NCBI GenBank assembly: GCA_022867105.1
Contig: JALHVH010000231.1
Location: forward strand, 1 to 9,219
DNA from: Candidatus Aminicenantota bacterium
GTDB taxonomy: Bacteria > Acidobacteriota > Aminicenantia > Aminicenantales > Saccharicenantaceae
Reading direction: 5' to 3'
DNA: 9,219 nucleotides
Positions 1 to 5,959 of this stretch are shown here, piece by piece (within the stretch, counting starts at the first letter, position 1; each line of letters starts with the position of its first letter). The notes under the pieces were generated by a model. That model made no database searches. It was not told the DNA's origin and saw nothing but the letters and a program-made list of their open reading frames with translations. The position numbers and the translations under genes are program-made.

Positions 1-1
1 G

Positions 2-988
2 CCCGACGCCGGGGATTTCCGCCCCGATCTGTTCTACCTCGACGAGACGAAATGGGCCGATATCCTCGACACGGCCAGGACCATGCCCTTCCTCTTTTCC
101 CCCTTGCGGATCATCGTCGTCAGGGTCCCCGAGAAGAAGCCGGACTCGGACAAGAGCGGGGAGAAAGAGGCCAAGCTCGTTTCCGAGGCGGAGGAAAAGC
201 TCCTGAAGGCCTATTTCGCCTCCCCGCCTTCCCGGACCTTGATGGTGGTCATCCTGCCTGGCAAGATCAGGAAGAGCCACCCCCTGGTCCGCGTCTTCTC
301 GTCGCTTCCGGGTGTCGTCGCGAAGGAGCTTAAATCCCTGAGGCAAGACCAGATACGGCCCTGGATGGAGGAGAAAGCCCGCTCGGTCGGGAAAGCGCTG
401 ACCACGGACGCGGCCCTGAGGCTTCTCGAGATCGTCGGCTGTGACATGCGGCGCATGGAAAACGAGATCGAAAAGCTGGCCGTCTACGTGGATGACAAGA
501 AGACCATCGATGCGGCCGACGTCAACCGGGCGACGGCCTGGGTCCGGGAATTCGAGTCCTACGAACTGGGCGACGCGCTGGAGAAAGCGAACCTCCGGGA
601 GTGTCTTATCGTCCTTGACAATCTGTTCAAGGCCGGGGAGAAGCCCGTGGACCTTCTCCGTCAGATCGTGGGCTTCTTCCGGAATATCCTCATGGCCCAG
701 ACGCAGCTTCGGGAAAAGAGCGCTGATAAAAAGGCGATCTTCAAGCAGCTCTTCCCTTTTATCCAGGAGACCTATCGGAAGCTCTACCCGGAGAAATACG
801 CCGGCTTCTTTTCTCTGGTCGAGGGCATTCGGCCATCCGACCTCGCCGCGATCTTCGAAGACCTGGAGAACGTGGACGTCCGCATCAAATCGTCGGACGC
901 CGAGGCGCAGAGATTGTTCGAGGTCTTTCTCTACAAGTATTGCCGGCTGCGGAAAAAGGCGGGGGTCACTTCGAAGGCTTGGGGGTGA
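2..988 (+). CDS. holA: DNA polymerase III subunit delta (5' truncated by window edge)
   Basis: Delta subunit of the clamp-loader complex, which opens the beta sliding clamp and loads it on primed DNA in the cytoplasm. The frame is open from base 2 to the TGA at 986-988, giving 328 visible residues. The family is usually about 330-350 residues, so only a short N-terminal stretch is missing. Family-like features are an early segment reading DLFYLDETKWADIL then ARTMPFLFSP followed by a hydrophobic RIIVVRV strand; a middle helical region with GCDMRRMENEIEKL (order as in the family's 'gnDLrrL.nElEKL' segment); and a C-terminal helical collar domain with VDLLRQIVGFFRNIL. An internal ATG at base 83 exists, but residues before it continue the family pattern, so it is not the real start. 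It overlaps the 3' end of the converging rpsT gene by 23 bases. holA next to rpsT is also seen in Bacillus (yqeN-rpsT), which supports both calls. Confidence 0.88.
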   Translation, partial: PDAGDFRPDLFYLDETKWADILDTARTMPFLFSPLRIIVVRVPEKKPDSDKSGEKEAKLVSEAEEKLLKAYFASPPSRTLMVVILPGKIRKSHPLVRVFSSLPGVVAKELKSLRQDQIRPWMEEKARSVGKALTTDAALRLLEIVGCDMRRMENEIEKLAVYVDDKKTIDAADVNRATAWVREFESYELGDALEKANLRECLIVLDNLFKAGEKPVDLLRQIVGFFRNILMAQTQLREKSADKKAIFKQLFPFIQETYRKLYPEKYAGFFSLVEGIRPSDLAAIFEDLENVDVRIKSSDAEAQRLFEVFLYKYCRLRKKAGVTSKAWG

Positions 989-1244
989 TCTTCGCCACCT
1001 GGAGGCTGAGCCTCGATTTGTATCGGGCCCCCTTGCTGGCGTGGACCGTCCGCTTCTTGATGGTCTTGTCGATGACGGAAAAGGTTTCGGGGAGGAGCTT
1101 CCTGGCCCCTTCGGCGTCTTTATTCTTGATCGCTTCCCTGACCTTCTTGACTTGGGAGCGGATCGCGGACTTGTTCTGCTTGTTGACGGCGGCTCGGCGG
1201 AGGCTGCGCCGCTCCTGCCGGATCGCGGATTTGTGATGGGCCAT
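966..1244 (-). CDS. rpsT: 30S ribosomal protein S20
   Basis: Small-subunit ribosomal protein that binds 16S rRNA early in 30S assembly. The product is 92 residues, a usual S20 length, very rich in Lys and Arg. It begins MAHHKSAIRQERRSLR, the typical S20 N-terminus, and contains the family segment SAIRSQVKKVREAI and a basic C-terminal part with HASKGARYKSRLS. The frame is open 13 codons further upstream (to 1283), but the start at 1244 is chosen because the protein then begins like S20 and an AAAGGAG ribosome binding site (1251-1257 on this strand) lies six bases before the ATG. The upstream promoter at 1268-1296 falls inside the longer frame, which also argues against the longer start. The last 23 bases overlap the end of holA on the other strand. 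Confidence 0.95.
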   Translation of the reverse strand: MAHHKSAIRQERRSLRRAAVNKQNKSAIRSQVKKVREAIKNKDAEGARKLLPETFSVIDKTIKKRTVHASKGARYKSRLSLQVAKITPKPSK

Positions 1245-1250
1245 CGTTTT

Positions 1251-1257
1251 CTCCTTT
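1251..1257 (-). promoter_or_regulatory. Ribosome binding site of rpsT
   Basis: AAAGGAG on the minus strand, six bases before the ATG at 1244. It decides the start in favour of the 92-residue S20 product over the longer open frame. Confidence 0.8.
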
Positions 1258-1267
1258 GAAGGGAGAC

Positions 1268-1296
1268 ATGATAGACTATTCACCCTGTAAAGTCAA
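1268..1296 (-). promoter_or_regulatory. Sigma70-type promoter of rpsT
   Basis: On the minus strand a TTGACT -35 box (1296-1291) is separated by exactly 17 bases from a TATCAT -10 box (1273-1268). Both boxes match the consensus in five of six positions. The predicted transcript would begin near 1261, leaving a leader of only about 17 bases before the rpsT ATG. The -35 box ends four bases before the divergent dtd start codon, so dtd and rpsT share a very small control region. Confidence 0.75.
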
Positions 1297-1299
1297 CCG

Positions 1300-1764
1300 A
1301 TGAAAATCGTCCTGCAGCGCGTGAAGGAGGCCCGGGTCGAGGTCGAGGGCCGGACGGTGGGCCGGAGCGGCCGCGGGCTTTGCCTTCTGGTTGGGATCGA
1401 GAAAGGGGACACCGAAGGGGATGCCGAACATCTGGCCCTGAAGGCCGTCGAACTCCGGATTTTTCCTGACGATGCCGGGAAGATGAACTTGTCCCTGGCC
1501 GATGTCGGCGGCGAGGCCCTGGCAGTTTCGCAATTCACTCTCGCCGGATCGGTCAGGAAGGGACGGAGGCCGAGCTTCGATGGCGCCGAAGAACCGGCCC
1601 GGGCCGAAGCCCTGTTCGCCCATTTCGTGGATTCGGTCCGGGGCCTGGGGATCAAGGTCGAGACCGGGGTCTTCCAGGCTGTGATGGCCGTCCATATCGT
1701 TAACGACGGCCCCGTGACGTTCATCCTGGAGTCGAAGCGGACGAATCCCGCGGGGGAGGCTTAG
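1300..1764 (+). CDS. dtd: D-aminoacyl-tRNA deacylase
   Basis: Cytoplasmic proofreading enzyme that hydrolyses the ester bond of tRNAs mischarged with D-amino acids (and glycine on tRNA-Ala). The protein is 154 residues, close to the usual DTD length of about 145-150. It starts MKIVLQRVKEARVEVEG as DTD proteins do. The two family signatures are intact: SQFTL at residues 77-81, followed by the RKGRRPSF segment, and the NDGPVT motif (NxGPVT in the family) at 135-140 near the C-terminus. LRIFPDDAGKMNLSL at 52-66 is also typical. The ATG at 1300 has no clear Shine-Dalgarno sequence before it, because the 55 bases to rpsT are occupied by the rpsT promoter on the other strand. Translation may be weak or leaderless. 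No separate plus-strand promoter was convincing. Confidence 0.94.
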   Translation: MKIVLQRVKEARVEVEGRTVGRSGRGLCLLVGIEKGDTEGDAEHLALKAVELRIFPDDAGKMNLSLADVGGEALAVSQFTLAGSVRKGRRPSFDGAEEPARAEALFAHFVDSVRGLGIKVETGVFQAVMAVHIVNDGPVTFILESKRTNPAGEA

Positions 1765-1791
1765 GGCCGGCCGGCATCGCCCTTTGGGGGG

Positions 1792-1810
1792 AGGCGACAC
1801 GCCTGTTATT
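1792..1810 (+). terminator. Weak intrinsic terminator-like hairpin after dtd
   Basis: A perfect five-base-pair stem (AGGCG at 1792-1796 and CGCCT at 1800-1804, loop ACA) is followed by GTTATT. The stem is short and the T tract is poor, so this is only a possible terminator separating dtd from the radical SAM operon. Confidence 0.3.
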
Positions 1811-1856
1811 CACCCCTGGAATCCCCCGCACGGGCCATTGACCGGGGGGCCTGGGA

Positions 1857-1886
1857 CTGTCAAAATCCTTGATGTCCGGGTATAAT
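1857..1886 (+). promoter_or_regulatory. Promoter of the radical SAM operon
   Basis: A perfect TATAAT -10 box at 1881-1886 is preceded, after an 18-base spacer, by CTGTCA at 1857-1862 (four of six matches to TTGACA). Transcription would begin near 1893, giving a leader of roughly 55 bases before the first radical SAM gene. It is the only good plus-strand promoter seen in the gap after dtd, so it likely drives the five-gene operon. Confidence 0.6.
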
Positions 1887-1931
1887 GGACTACGTTTTTA
1901 CCCGTCTAACCCTGGAGGAGCACGCCTGGAG

Positions 1932-1952
1932 ATGTCGTTGGAGTCCTCATGA
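1932..1952 (+). other. Possible six-codon leader minicistron overlapping the first radical SAM start
   Basis: ATG at 1932 opens a six-codon frame (M-S-L-E-S-S) whose TGA (1950-1952) shares bases with the ATG at 1949 as ATGA. A purine-rich GGAGGAG lies at 1914-1920 and TGGAG directly precedes the ATG. If translated, it would couple ribosome termination to initiation of the radical SAM gene. It may equally be chance, since the downstream gene has its own TTGGAG site at 1938-1943. Confidence 0.2.
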
Positions 1953-3901
1953 GCGATCACTCGAGCCGCAGAAAAGTCGCGGCCCTGCCCCGCGTTCCCC
2001 TAGCGGGGAGCATCGACCTCACCTATCGTTGCAACAATGACTGCCGTCACTGCTGGCTGCGTATCTCCCCGGATTCCCCCGAAAAAAAGGAAGAACTCAC
2101 ATCAGCTGAGGTTCGGGACCTCGTCGAAGCGGCCAGGGCCATGGGCTGCCGGAAATGGTCCATCTCGGGCGGCGAGCCCATGTTGAGGCCGGACTTCGAG
2201 GAGATCTTCGACCACGTTACGAGCCGGGCAGGGGCGTACACTCTGAACACCAACGGCACCCTCATCACCCCCCGGATCGCCCGGCTGATGAAGAGGAAGG
2301 GCTCGAAGCTCGTCGCGCTTTACGGGGCCACCGCAGGGGTCCAAGATGGGATCACCAGGAACCCCGGCTCTTTCGAGGCGATGATGCGGGGCGTCGCTTA
2401 TCTCAAGGAGACTGGGGCGGGGTTTACGGTGCAGGTCATTCCGATGAGGGACAATTACCACCAATACGCGGAGATGGTCCGCCTTGCGGAATCCTTGAGC
2501 CGATCGTGGCGGATCGGCGCGCCATGGCTCTGGCTGTCGGCATCCGGTGAGCCGGCGAAGAACATCGAGATTGCGGACCAGCGGCTTGACCCGGCGGAGG
2601 TCGTGAAACTGGACGAGCCCGACCTGTCGTTCGAGGAGTGGGTGGACGGAAACGTTGAGGAGACGTGCCGGAGGGAGCCCGGGAACGAACGGCTCTTCGA
2701 CGCGTGCGTCCGCAGCCGCCGCGATTTTCACGTGGACCCATATGGGAAGATGAGCTTTTGCTGTTTCGTCAAAGATCCGGCCCTCCGTTATGACCTGAGA
2801 AAGGGAAGCTTCCAGGACGCCTGGGAAAATTTCGTCCCGTCGCTTGCCGAAAAGGTCCGGGGCGGCGGTAATTATCTCGAGAATTGCGGCGCCTGTGAAT
2901 TCCGCAGGGATTGTCGATGGTGTGCTGTCTACGGCTTCCTGGAGCATCGGGACCATTCGGCCAAGGTGGACTACCTTTGCCGGGCCGCCCGGGAGAACCG
3001 GCGGTTCAAGGAAAGCTGGAAGGAAAAGCACCGGCGGCATTATGACATCGCCGGGATCACGCTCCGGGTCGAATCCGACATCCCCTTCAGCGAGGGGACG
3101 TTCAGGCCAAAATTTAAGCTTTTCGAGGTCCCGGAACCCGGCGACGACGTCGTCACCATACGCCATCACTTTTCCCTTCCGGACCTGGACGGAGTTGACC
3201 TCGGCAGGGAGGTCTATCGGAAACCGCCCTGGGCCGTCTACGAAAAAGGGGATTCCTGGATCTACCTCGGGATCGCTCCGAACCCCGGCGATCTCCGCCT
3301 TTTCCGCGTGGTGGTCTGCAGCCGCGACCATACGCGGACGAGGATCTTCAATCCGAACGGAAAGCTTTTCTTAAGCGGGGGTATGGATTCCCTTGCTCTA
3401 TTCTCTTCGGACCAGATCCTGATCGCCCGTGTCCTGGCTGACAGAAAGGCATGCTATCTCCATTCTGCGGGAATTGTCTTGGATGATAAAGGCTTGCTTT
3501 TTGTGGGGCACTCGGAAGCGGGAAAATCAACGATGGTCAAGATGATGAGGGATAAAGCCGAAGTGCTCTGCGACGACCGGATGATCATTCGGAAATGGTC
3601 TGACGGTTTCCGCATCCACGGGACCTGGAGCCACGGCGAGATCTCCGAAGTCTCTCATTCGTCCGCTCCGCTCCGGGCGATCCTGTTCCTCGAAAAGTCC
3701 GCAGACAACCGCTTGGTCCGGGTCGAAGACAAGAGAGAGAGGGTCCAAAAGATCCTGGAATTCCTGGTCAGGCCTCTTGTGTCACCGGATTGGTGGGACA
3801 AGATGCTCACGCTCATCGAAGAGATCGCGGATGAAGTTCCATGTTACACGCTTTATTTTGACATGAGCGGCAGGGCGGGCGATCTTCTAAAAGGACTTTG
3901 A
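1949..3901 (+). CDS. Radical SAM/SPASM protein fused to an HPr-kinase-like P-loop domain
   Basis: A 650-residue two-part enzyme, likely a peptide maturase. The N-terminal radical SAM domain has the [4Fe-4S] motif C28-N-N-D-C32-R-H-C35, GGEP at 74-77 (SAM binding), and TLNTNGTLI near 98-106. A SPASM-type region with Cys 253, 271, 272, 313, 316, 322, 325 and 344 follows, including CGAC and CRWC pairs, and should hold auxiliary Fe-S clusters. Residues from about 370 onward form a second domain like HPr kinase/phosphorylase: LHSAGIVLDDKGLLFVG leads into a Walker A loop GHSEAGKST (520-528), then the acidic pair CDDR (541-544), HGEISEVSHSSAPLRAILF (562-580) and LEKS. Known relatives of this second domain include the lasso-peptide kinase of the paeninodin pathway and, from memory, ScmC of SynChlorMet cassettes. 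Kinase activity is inferred. A TTGGAG site lies five bases before the ATG. Only seven bases separate this gene from the next radical SAM gene. Single-protein fusions of these two activities are not something I recall as characterised. Confidence 0.85.
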   Translation: MSDHSSRRKVAALPRVPLAGSIDLTYRCNNDCRHCWLRISPDSPEKKEELTSAEVRDLVEAARAMGCRKWSISGGEPMLRPDFEEIFDHVTSRAGAYTLNTNGTLITPRIARLMKRKGSKLVALYGATAGVQDGITRNPGSFEAMMRGVAYLKETGAGFTVQVIPMRDNYHQYAEMVRLAESLSRSWRIGAPWLWLSASGEPAKNIEIADQRLDPAEVVKLDEPDLSFEEWVDGNVEETCRREPGNERLFDACVRSRRDFHVDPYGKMSFCCFVKDPALRYDLRKGSFQDAWENFVPSLAEKVRGGGNYLENCGACEFRRDCRWCAVYGFLEHRDHSAKVDYLCRAARENRRFKESWKEKHRRHYDIAGITLRVESDIPFSEGTFRPKFKLFEVPEPGDDVVTIRHHFSLPDLDGVDLGREVYRKPPWAVYEKGDSWIYLGIAPNPGDLRLFRVVVCSRDHTRTRIFNPNGKLFLSGGMDSLALFSSDQILIARVLADRKACYLHSAGIVLDDKGLLFVGHSEAGKSTMVKMMRDKAEVLCDDRMIIRKWSDGFRIHGTWSHGEISEVSHSSAPLRAILFLEKSADNRLVRVEDKRERVQKILEFLVRPLVSPDWWDKMLTLIEEIADEVPCYTLYFDMSGRAGDLLKGL

Positions 3902-3908
3902 TACGAAC

Positions 3909-5141
3909 ATGCCGATGAGAACGTCGTATGCCAGGAAGGTCCGGGCCTCGAGTTCTTCGCTTTGGAGGCGAAAGGGCCCCCGGCTCGTTCGCCTCGATGT
4001 TGAGCTGACCGAGCGGTGCAACAACGATTGCATTCACTGCTACATCAACCTTCCGGCGAACGACAAAAAGGCGCGCGGGCGGGAACTCTCTGCCGCAGAG
4101 ATCAAGAGGATCCTCGGCGAGGCCGCAGATCTCGGCTGCCTGACCGTCAGGTTCACGGGAGGGGAGCCCCTTCTCAGGCCGGACTTCGAGGAAATCTACC
4201 TCGCCGCCAGGAACCTGGGGATGGGGGCCGTCCTGTTCACGAACGCCTGTCTCCTCAACCCAAAACTCGCCGATCTTCTCAAGCGAGTCCCTCCCCTGAG
4301 GAGGATCGAGGTTTCCGTCTACGGGATGACGAGAGCTTCCTATGAACGGGTGTCCCGGGCCAAAGGGTCATATAAATCGGCATGGAGGGGCATCCGGCTG
4401 CTCCAAGAGAGGGGCATCCCGTTCATCGTGAAGGGGGCCTTGCTGCCTCCGAACAGAGAAGAAAGATTGGATTTTGAAAATTGGGCCTCGAGCATCCCCT
4501 GGATGGATGGTCCGCCGTCCTATTCCATGTTTTATGACCTGCATTGTCGGCGCGACCGGAAAAAGAGCCGCTCGATTGCGCGCCTCCGGGTCGACCCGAA
4601 GGAGGCGGCGAGAGAATTGGCCGGGGACCCCAGGAAAAGGGCAGGATTCATGGAGTTCGTCTCCAAGTTCTCGGAGGCGCCGGGGAATGATCTTTTCATG
4701 TGCGGGGCGGGGTCCAAGACCGCCTGCCTGGACGCTTACGGAACCCTCTATCCCTGCATCCTGCTGCGCAGCGATGAGGCGGCTTATGACATCCGGAAAG
4801 GCGGCCTCGGAGAGGCCATGAACGTTCCCTTCGCGAAGCTTCGCGCGATGAAGGCATCCCGCCCGGAATACCTGGCGAGGTGCGCCCGCTGTTTTCTCAA
4901 AGGACTGTGTGAACAATGCCCCGCGAAGTCCTGGATCGAACACGGCGTGCTGGATTCGCCGGTGGAGTATTTCTGCGATGTCGCCCACGCCCTGGCGCGG
5001 GAGCTCGGCTTGCTCAAACCGGATGAGAAGGGCTGGGAGATCGCGGACGGGATAGAGCGGGCGCACGGCCGGACCGGCACCGGCCCGGCGAAAAAAGGGA
5101 GCCCTCATGCTGGGGCGGAAAAAGAGTGCCCGGGTACTTGA
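3909..5141 (+). CDS. Radical SAM/SPASM domain protein (second of three)
   Basis: A 410-residue member of the PqqE/SPASM class of radical SAM enzymes, which use SAM and [4Fe-4S] clusters to modify peptides. The cluster motif is C37-N-N-D-C41-I-H-C44, followed by FTGGEPLLRPDFEEIY (82-97) with GGEP at 84-87. VSVYGMTRASYERVS at 135-149 matches the strand-plus-helix region shared by all three radical SAM proteins here. The C-terminal SPASM region has Cys 265, 273, 283, 325, 328, 334, 337 and 356, with the CARC, CEQC and YFCDVAHA pieces. After about residue 370 comes a tail rich in Gly, Ala, Lys and Pro, unlike the core and probably disordered. The ATG at 3909 has only a distant AAGGA (3891-3895) inside the preceding gene, so translation is probably coupled to that gene; a second ATG at 3915 is possible. 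It follows the first radical SAM gene by seven bases and precedes the PqqD-like gene by 13. The substrate is inferred to be the peptide at 7139. Confidence 0.88.
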   Translation: MPMRTSYARKVRASSSSLWRRKGPRLVRLDVELTERCNNDCIHCYINLPANDKKARGRELSAAEIKRILGEAADLGCLTVRFTGGEPLLRPDFEEIYLAARNLGMGAVLFTNACLLNPKLADLLKRVPPLRRIEVSVYGMTRASYERVSRAKGSYKSAWRGIRLLQERGIPFIVKGALLPPNREERLDFENWASSIPWMDGPPSYSMFYDLHCRRDRKKSRSIARLRVDPKEAARELAGDPRKRAGFMEFVSKFSEAPGNDLFMCGAGSKTACLDAYGTLYPCILLRSDEAAYDIRKGGLGEAMNVPFAKLRAMKASRPEYLARCARCFLKGLCEQCPAKSWIEHGVLDSPVEYFCDVAHALARELGLLKPDEKGWEIADGIERAHGRTGTGPAKKGSPHAGAEKECPGT

Positions 5142-5142
5142 A

Positions 5143-5148
5143 AAGGAG
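5143..5148 (+). promoter_or_regulatory. Ribosome binding site of the PqqD-like gene
   Basis: AAGGAG six bases before the ATG at 5155. It decides that start over the ATG at 5107, which lies 48 bases upstream inside the preceding gene. Confidence 0.75.
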
Positions 5149-5154
5149 ATCTGC

Positions 5155-5466
5155 ATGGATCCGAAGATCAAGATGGATGCCCTTTACGTCCCGTCACCGG
5201 ACGTGGTGGCGAGAGAGATCGAGGGTGAGCTCATCCTCGTTCCTATCACGTCGGGGATCGGCGACCTGGAGGACGAGCTCTTCACCCTGAACGAGACCGG
5301 CAGGGACATCTGGGACAAGCTGGACGGGAAGAGGAGCCCGAGGGCGATCGCGGCCGAGCTGGCTGCCGAGTACTCCGCGGACCCCGGAGAGATCGAAGAG
5401 GACGTCCGTGGCCTGCTGGAGGAGCTTCTGAAGAGGAGGATCGTTGTCGAAGGCGGCGGCCGATAA
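5155..5466 (+). CDS. PqqD-like RiPP recognition element protein
   Basis: A 103-residue protein of the PqqD family. These small winged-helix proteins (RiPP recognition elements) bind the leader of a precursor peptide and hand it to a radical SAM enzyme. The visible PqqD pattern is a beta-rich N-terminal half with ELILVPI (25-31), then FTLNETGRDIWDKLDGKRS (43-61), matching the family's 'LN.tG..iW.lldG.rt' core, then IAAELAAEYSADP (65-77) and a final helix with EDVRGLLEELLKRRIV. The frame is open to an ATG at 5107, but the start at 5155 is chosen because AAGGAG lies six bases upstream and the extra 16 residues do not look like PqqD. It begins 13 bases after the second radical SAM gene and its last 23 bases overlap the next gene, so co-translation is likely. 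It is a stand-alone recognition protein; no obvious PqqD domain is visible in the three radical SAM proteins. Confidence 0.85.
   Translation: MDPKIKMDALYVPSPDVVAREIEGELILVPITSGIGDLEDELFTLNETGRDIWDKLDGKRSPRAIAAELAAEYSADPGEIEEDVRGLLEELLKRRIVVEGGGR
5434..5439 (+). promoter_or_regulatory. Ribosome binding site supporting a TTG start
   Basis: AGGAGG, within the coding region of the PqqD-like gene, four bases before the TTG at 5444. It is the main evidence that the peptidase-like gene starts at this TTG, inside the previous gene. Confidence 0.6.
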
Positions 5467-5959
5467 ACCGGGCCTTAGGGTCGTCAGGGGGAGGGAACTC
5501 TCCCTGTCCGGGGAATCCCTGCTCGGTCTGCTCGAGGCCGTCCTGGCCAAGGGCGTGCCTTTCAGGTTCCGGGCAAGGGGGTTCAGCATGTCGCCTCTCA
5601 TTAAGGACGGCGATGTCCTGACGGTCGCGCCGCGCGGGGAAGCCCGGTTGCGTCCCGGAGATACGGTCGCTTTCATCAATCCTCTGAACGGAAAACCGGC
5701 TGTTCATCGGATCATCCGCCTTGATCGCGGGTTCGTTGTCGTCAAGGGCGACAACGTCGCCGAACCGGACGGCCTCGTCCCGGAAAGAGTTGTCCTCGGC
5801 ATCGTCACGGCCGTGGAGAGACGGGGGAAGAAGATCCACTTCGGGCTCGGGATCGAAGGACGCATGGTAGCTTTCTTATCCTCGCATGGGCTTTTCGAAA
5901 AACCCTTGTCGGCCGTAAAGAAGGTTTTCCGTTCAGCCCCTCGGGGGAGGTCCGGGTGA
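5444..5959 (+). CDS. S24/S26 (signal peptidase-like) family protein, soluble form
   Basis: A 171-residue protein resembling the catalytic core of S24/S26 serine peptidases. Three motifs appear in the right order: RGFSMSPLIKDGD (45-57) with putative nucleophile Ser48; LRPGDTVAF (69-77); and AVHRIIRLDRGFVVVKGDN (86-104). Where bacterial signal peptidase I has a catalytic Lys, this protein has His88 (VHRI), followed by KGDN, as in the archaeal/ER-type and SipW-type enzymes that use a Ser/His dyad. Unlike those enzymes it has no clear membrane-spanning segment at either end, so it probably acts in the cytoplasm. A likely role is cleaving the leader from the modified peptide, which is inference; a non-catalytic LexA-like role cannot be excluded. 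The start is a TTG at 5444 with AGGAGG four bases ahead, overlapping the PqqD-like gene by 23 bases. Its TGA overlaps the GTG of the next gene by four bases (GTGA), indicating tight translational coupling. Confidence 0.75.
   Translation: MSKAAADKPGLRVVRGRELSLSGESLLGLLEAVLAKGVPFRFRARGFSMSPLIKDGDVLTVAPRGEARLRPGDTVAFINPLNGKPAVHRIIRLDRGFVVVKGDNVAEPDGLVPERVVLGIVTAVERRGKKIHFGLGIEGRMVAFLSSHGLFEKPLSAVKKVFRSAPRGRSG
5943..5950 (+). promoter_or_regulatory. Ribosome binding site for the GTG start of the third radical SAM gene
   Basis: GGGGGAGG lies five bases before the GTG at 5956, inside the end of the peptidase-like gene, and supports the GTG as the true start. Confidence 0.6.

Noticed and set aside
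441..1259. Plus-strand open frame of 272 codons running through the end of holA and across rpsT
   Set aside because: Its product is low-complexity Arg/Ser/Trp-rich sequence typical of an out-of-frame reading of GC-rich genes, while holA and rpsT are well supported in the same bases.
1824..1847. GC-rich inverted repeat CCCCCG / CGGGGG upstream of the operon promoter
   Set aside because: The loop is long (about 14 bases), there is no T tract, and such runs are expected by chance in this GC-rich gap.
2102..3331. Long open frame (409 codons) on the minus strand opposite the first radical SAM gene
   Set aside because: It is the mirror of a clear radical SAM/HPrK-like coding frame in GC-rich DNA, has no recognisable domain and no ribosome binding site of note.
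5107..5154. Upstream ATG that would extend the PqqD-like protein by 16 residues
   Set aside because: It lies inside the preceding radical SAM gene without a good ribosome binding site, whereas the ATG at 5155 has AAGGAG six bases ahead and gives a normal PqqD-like start.
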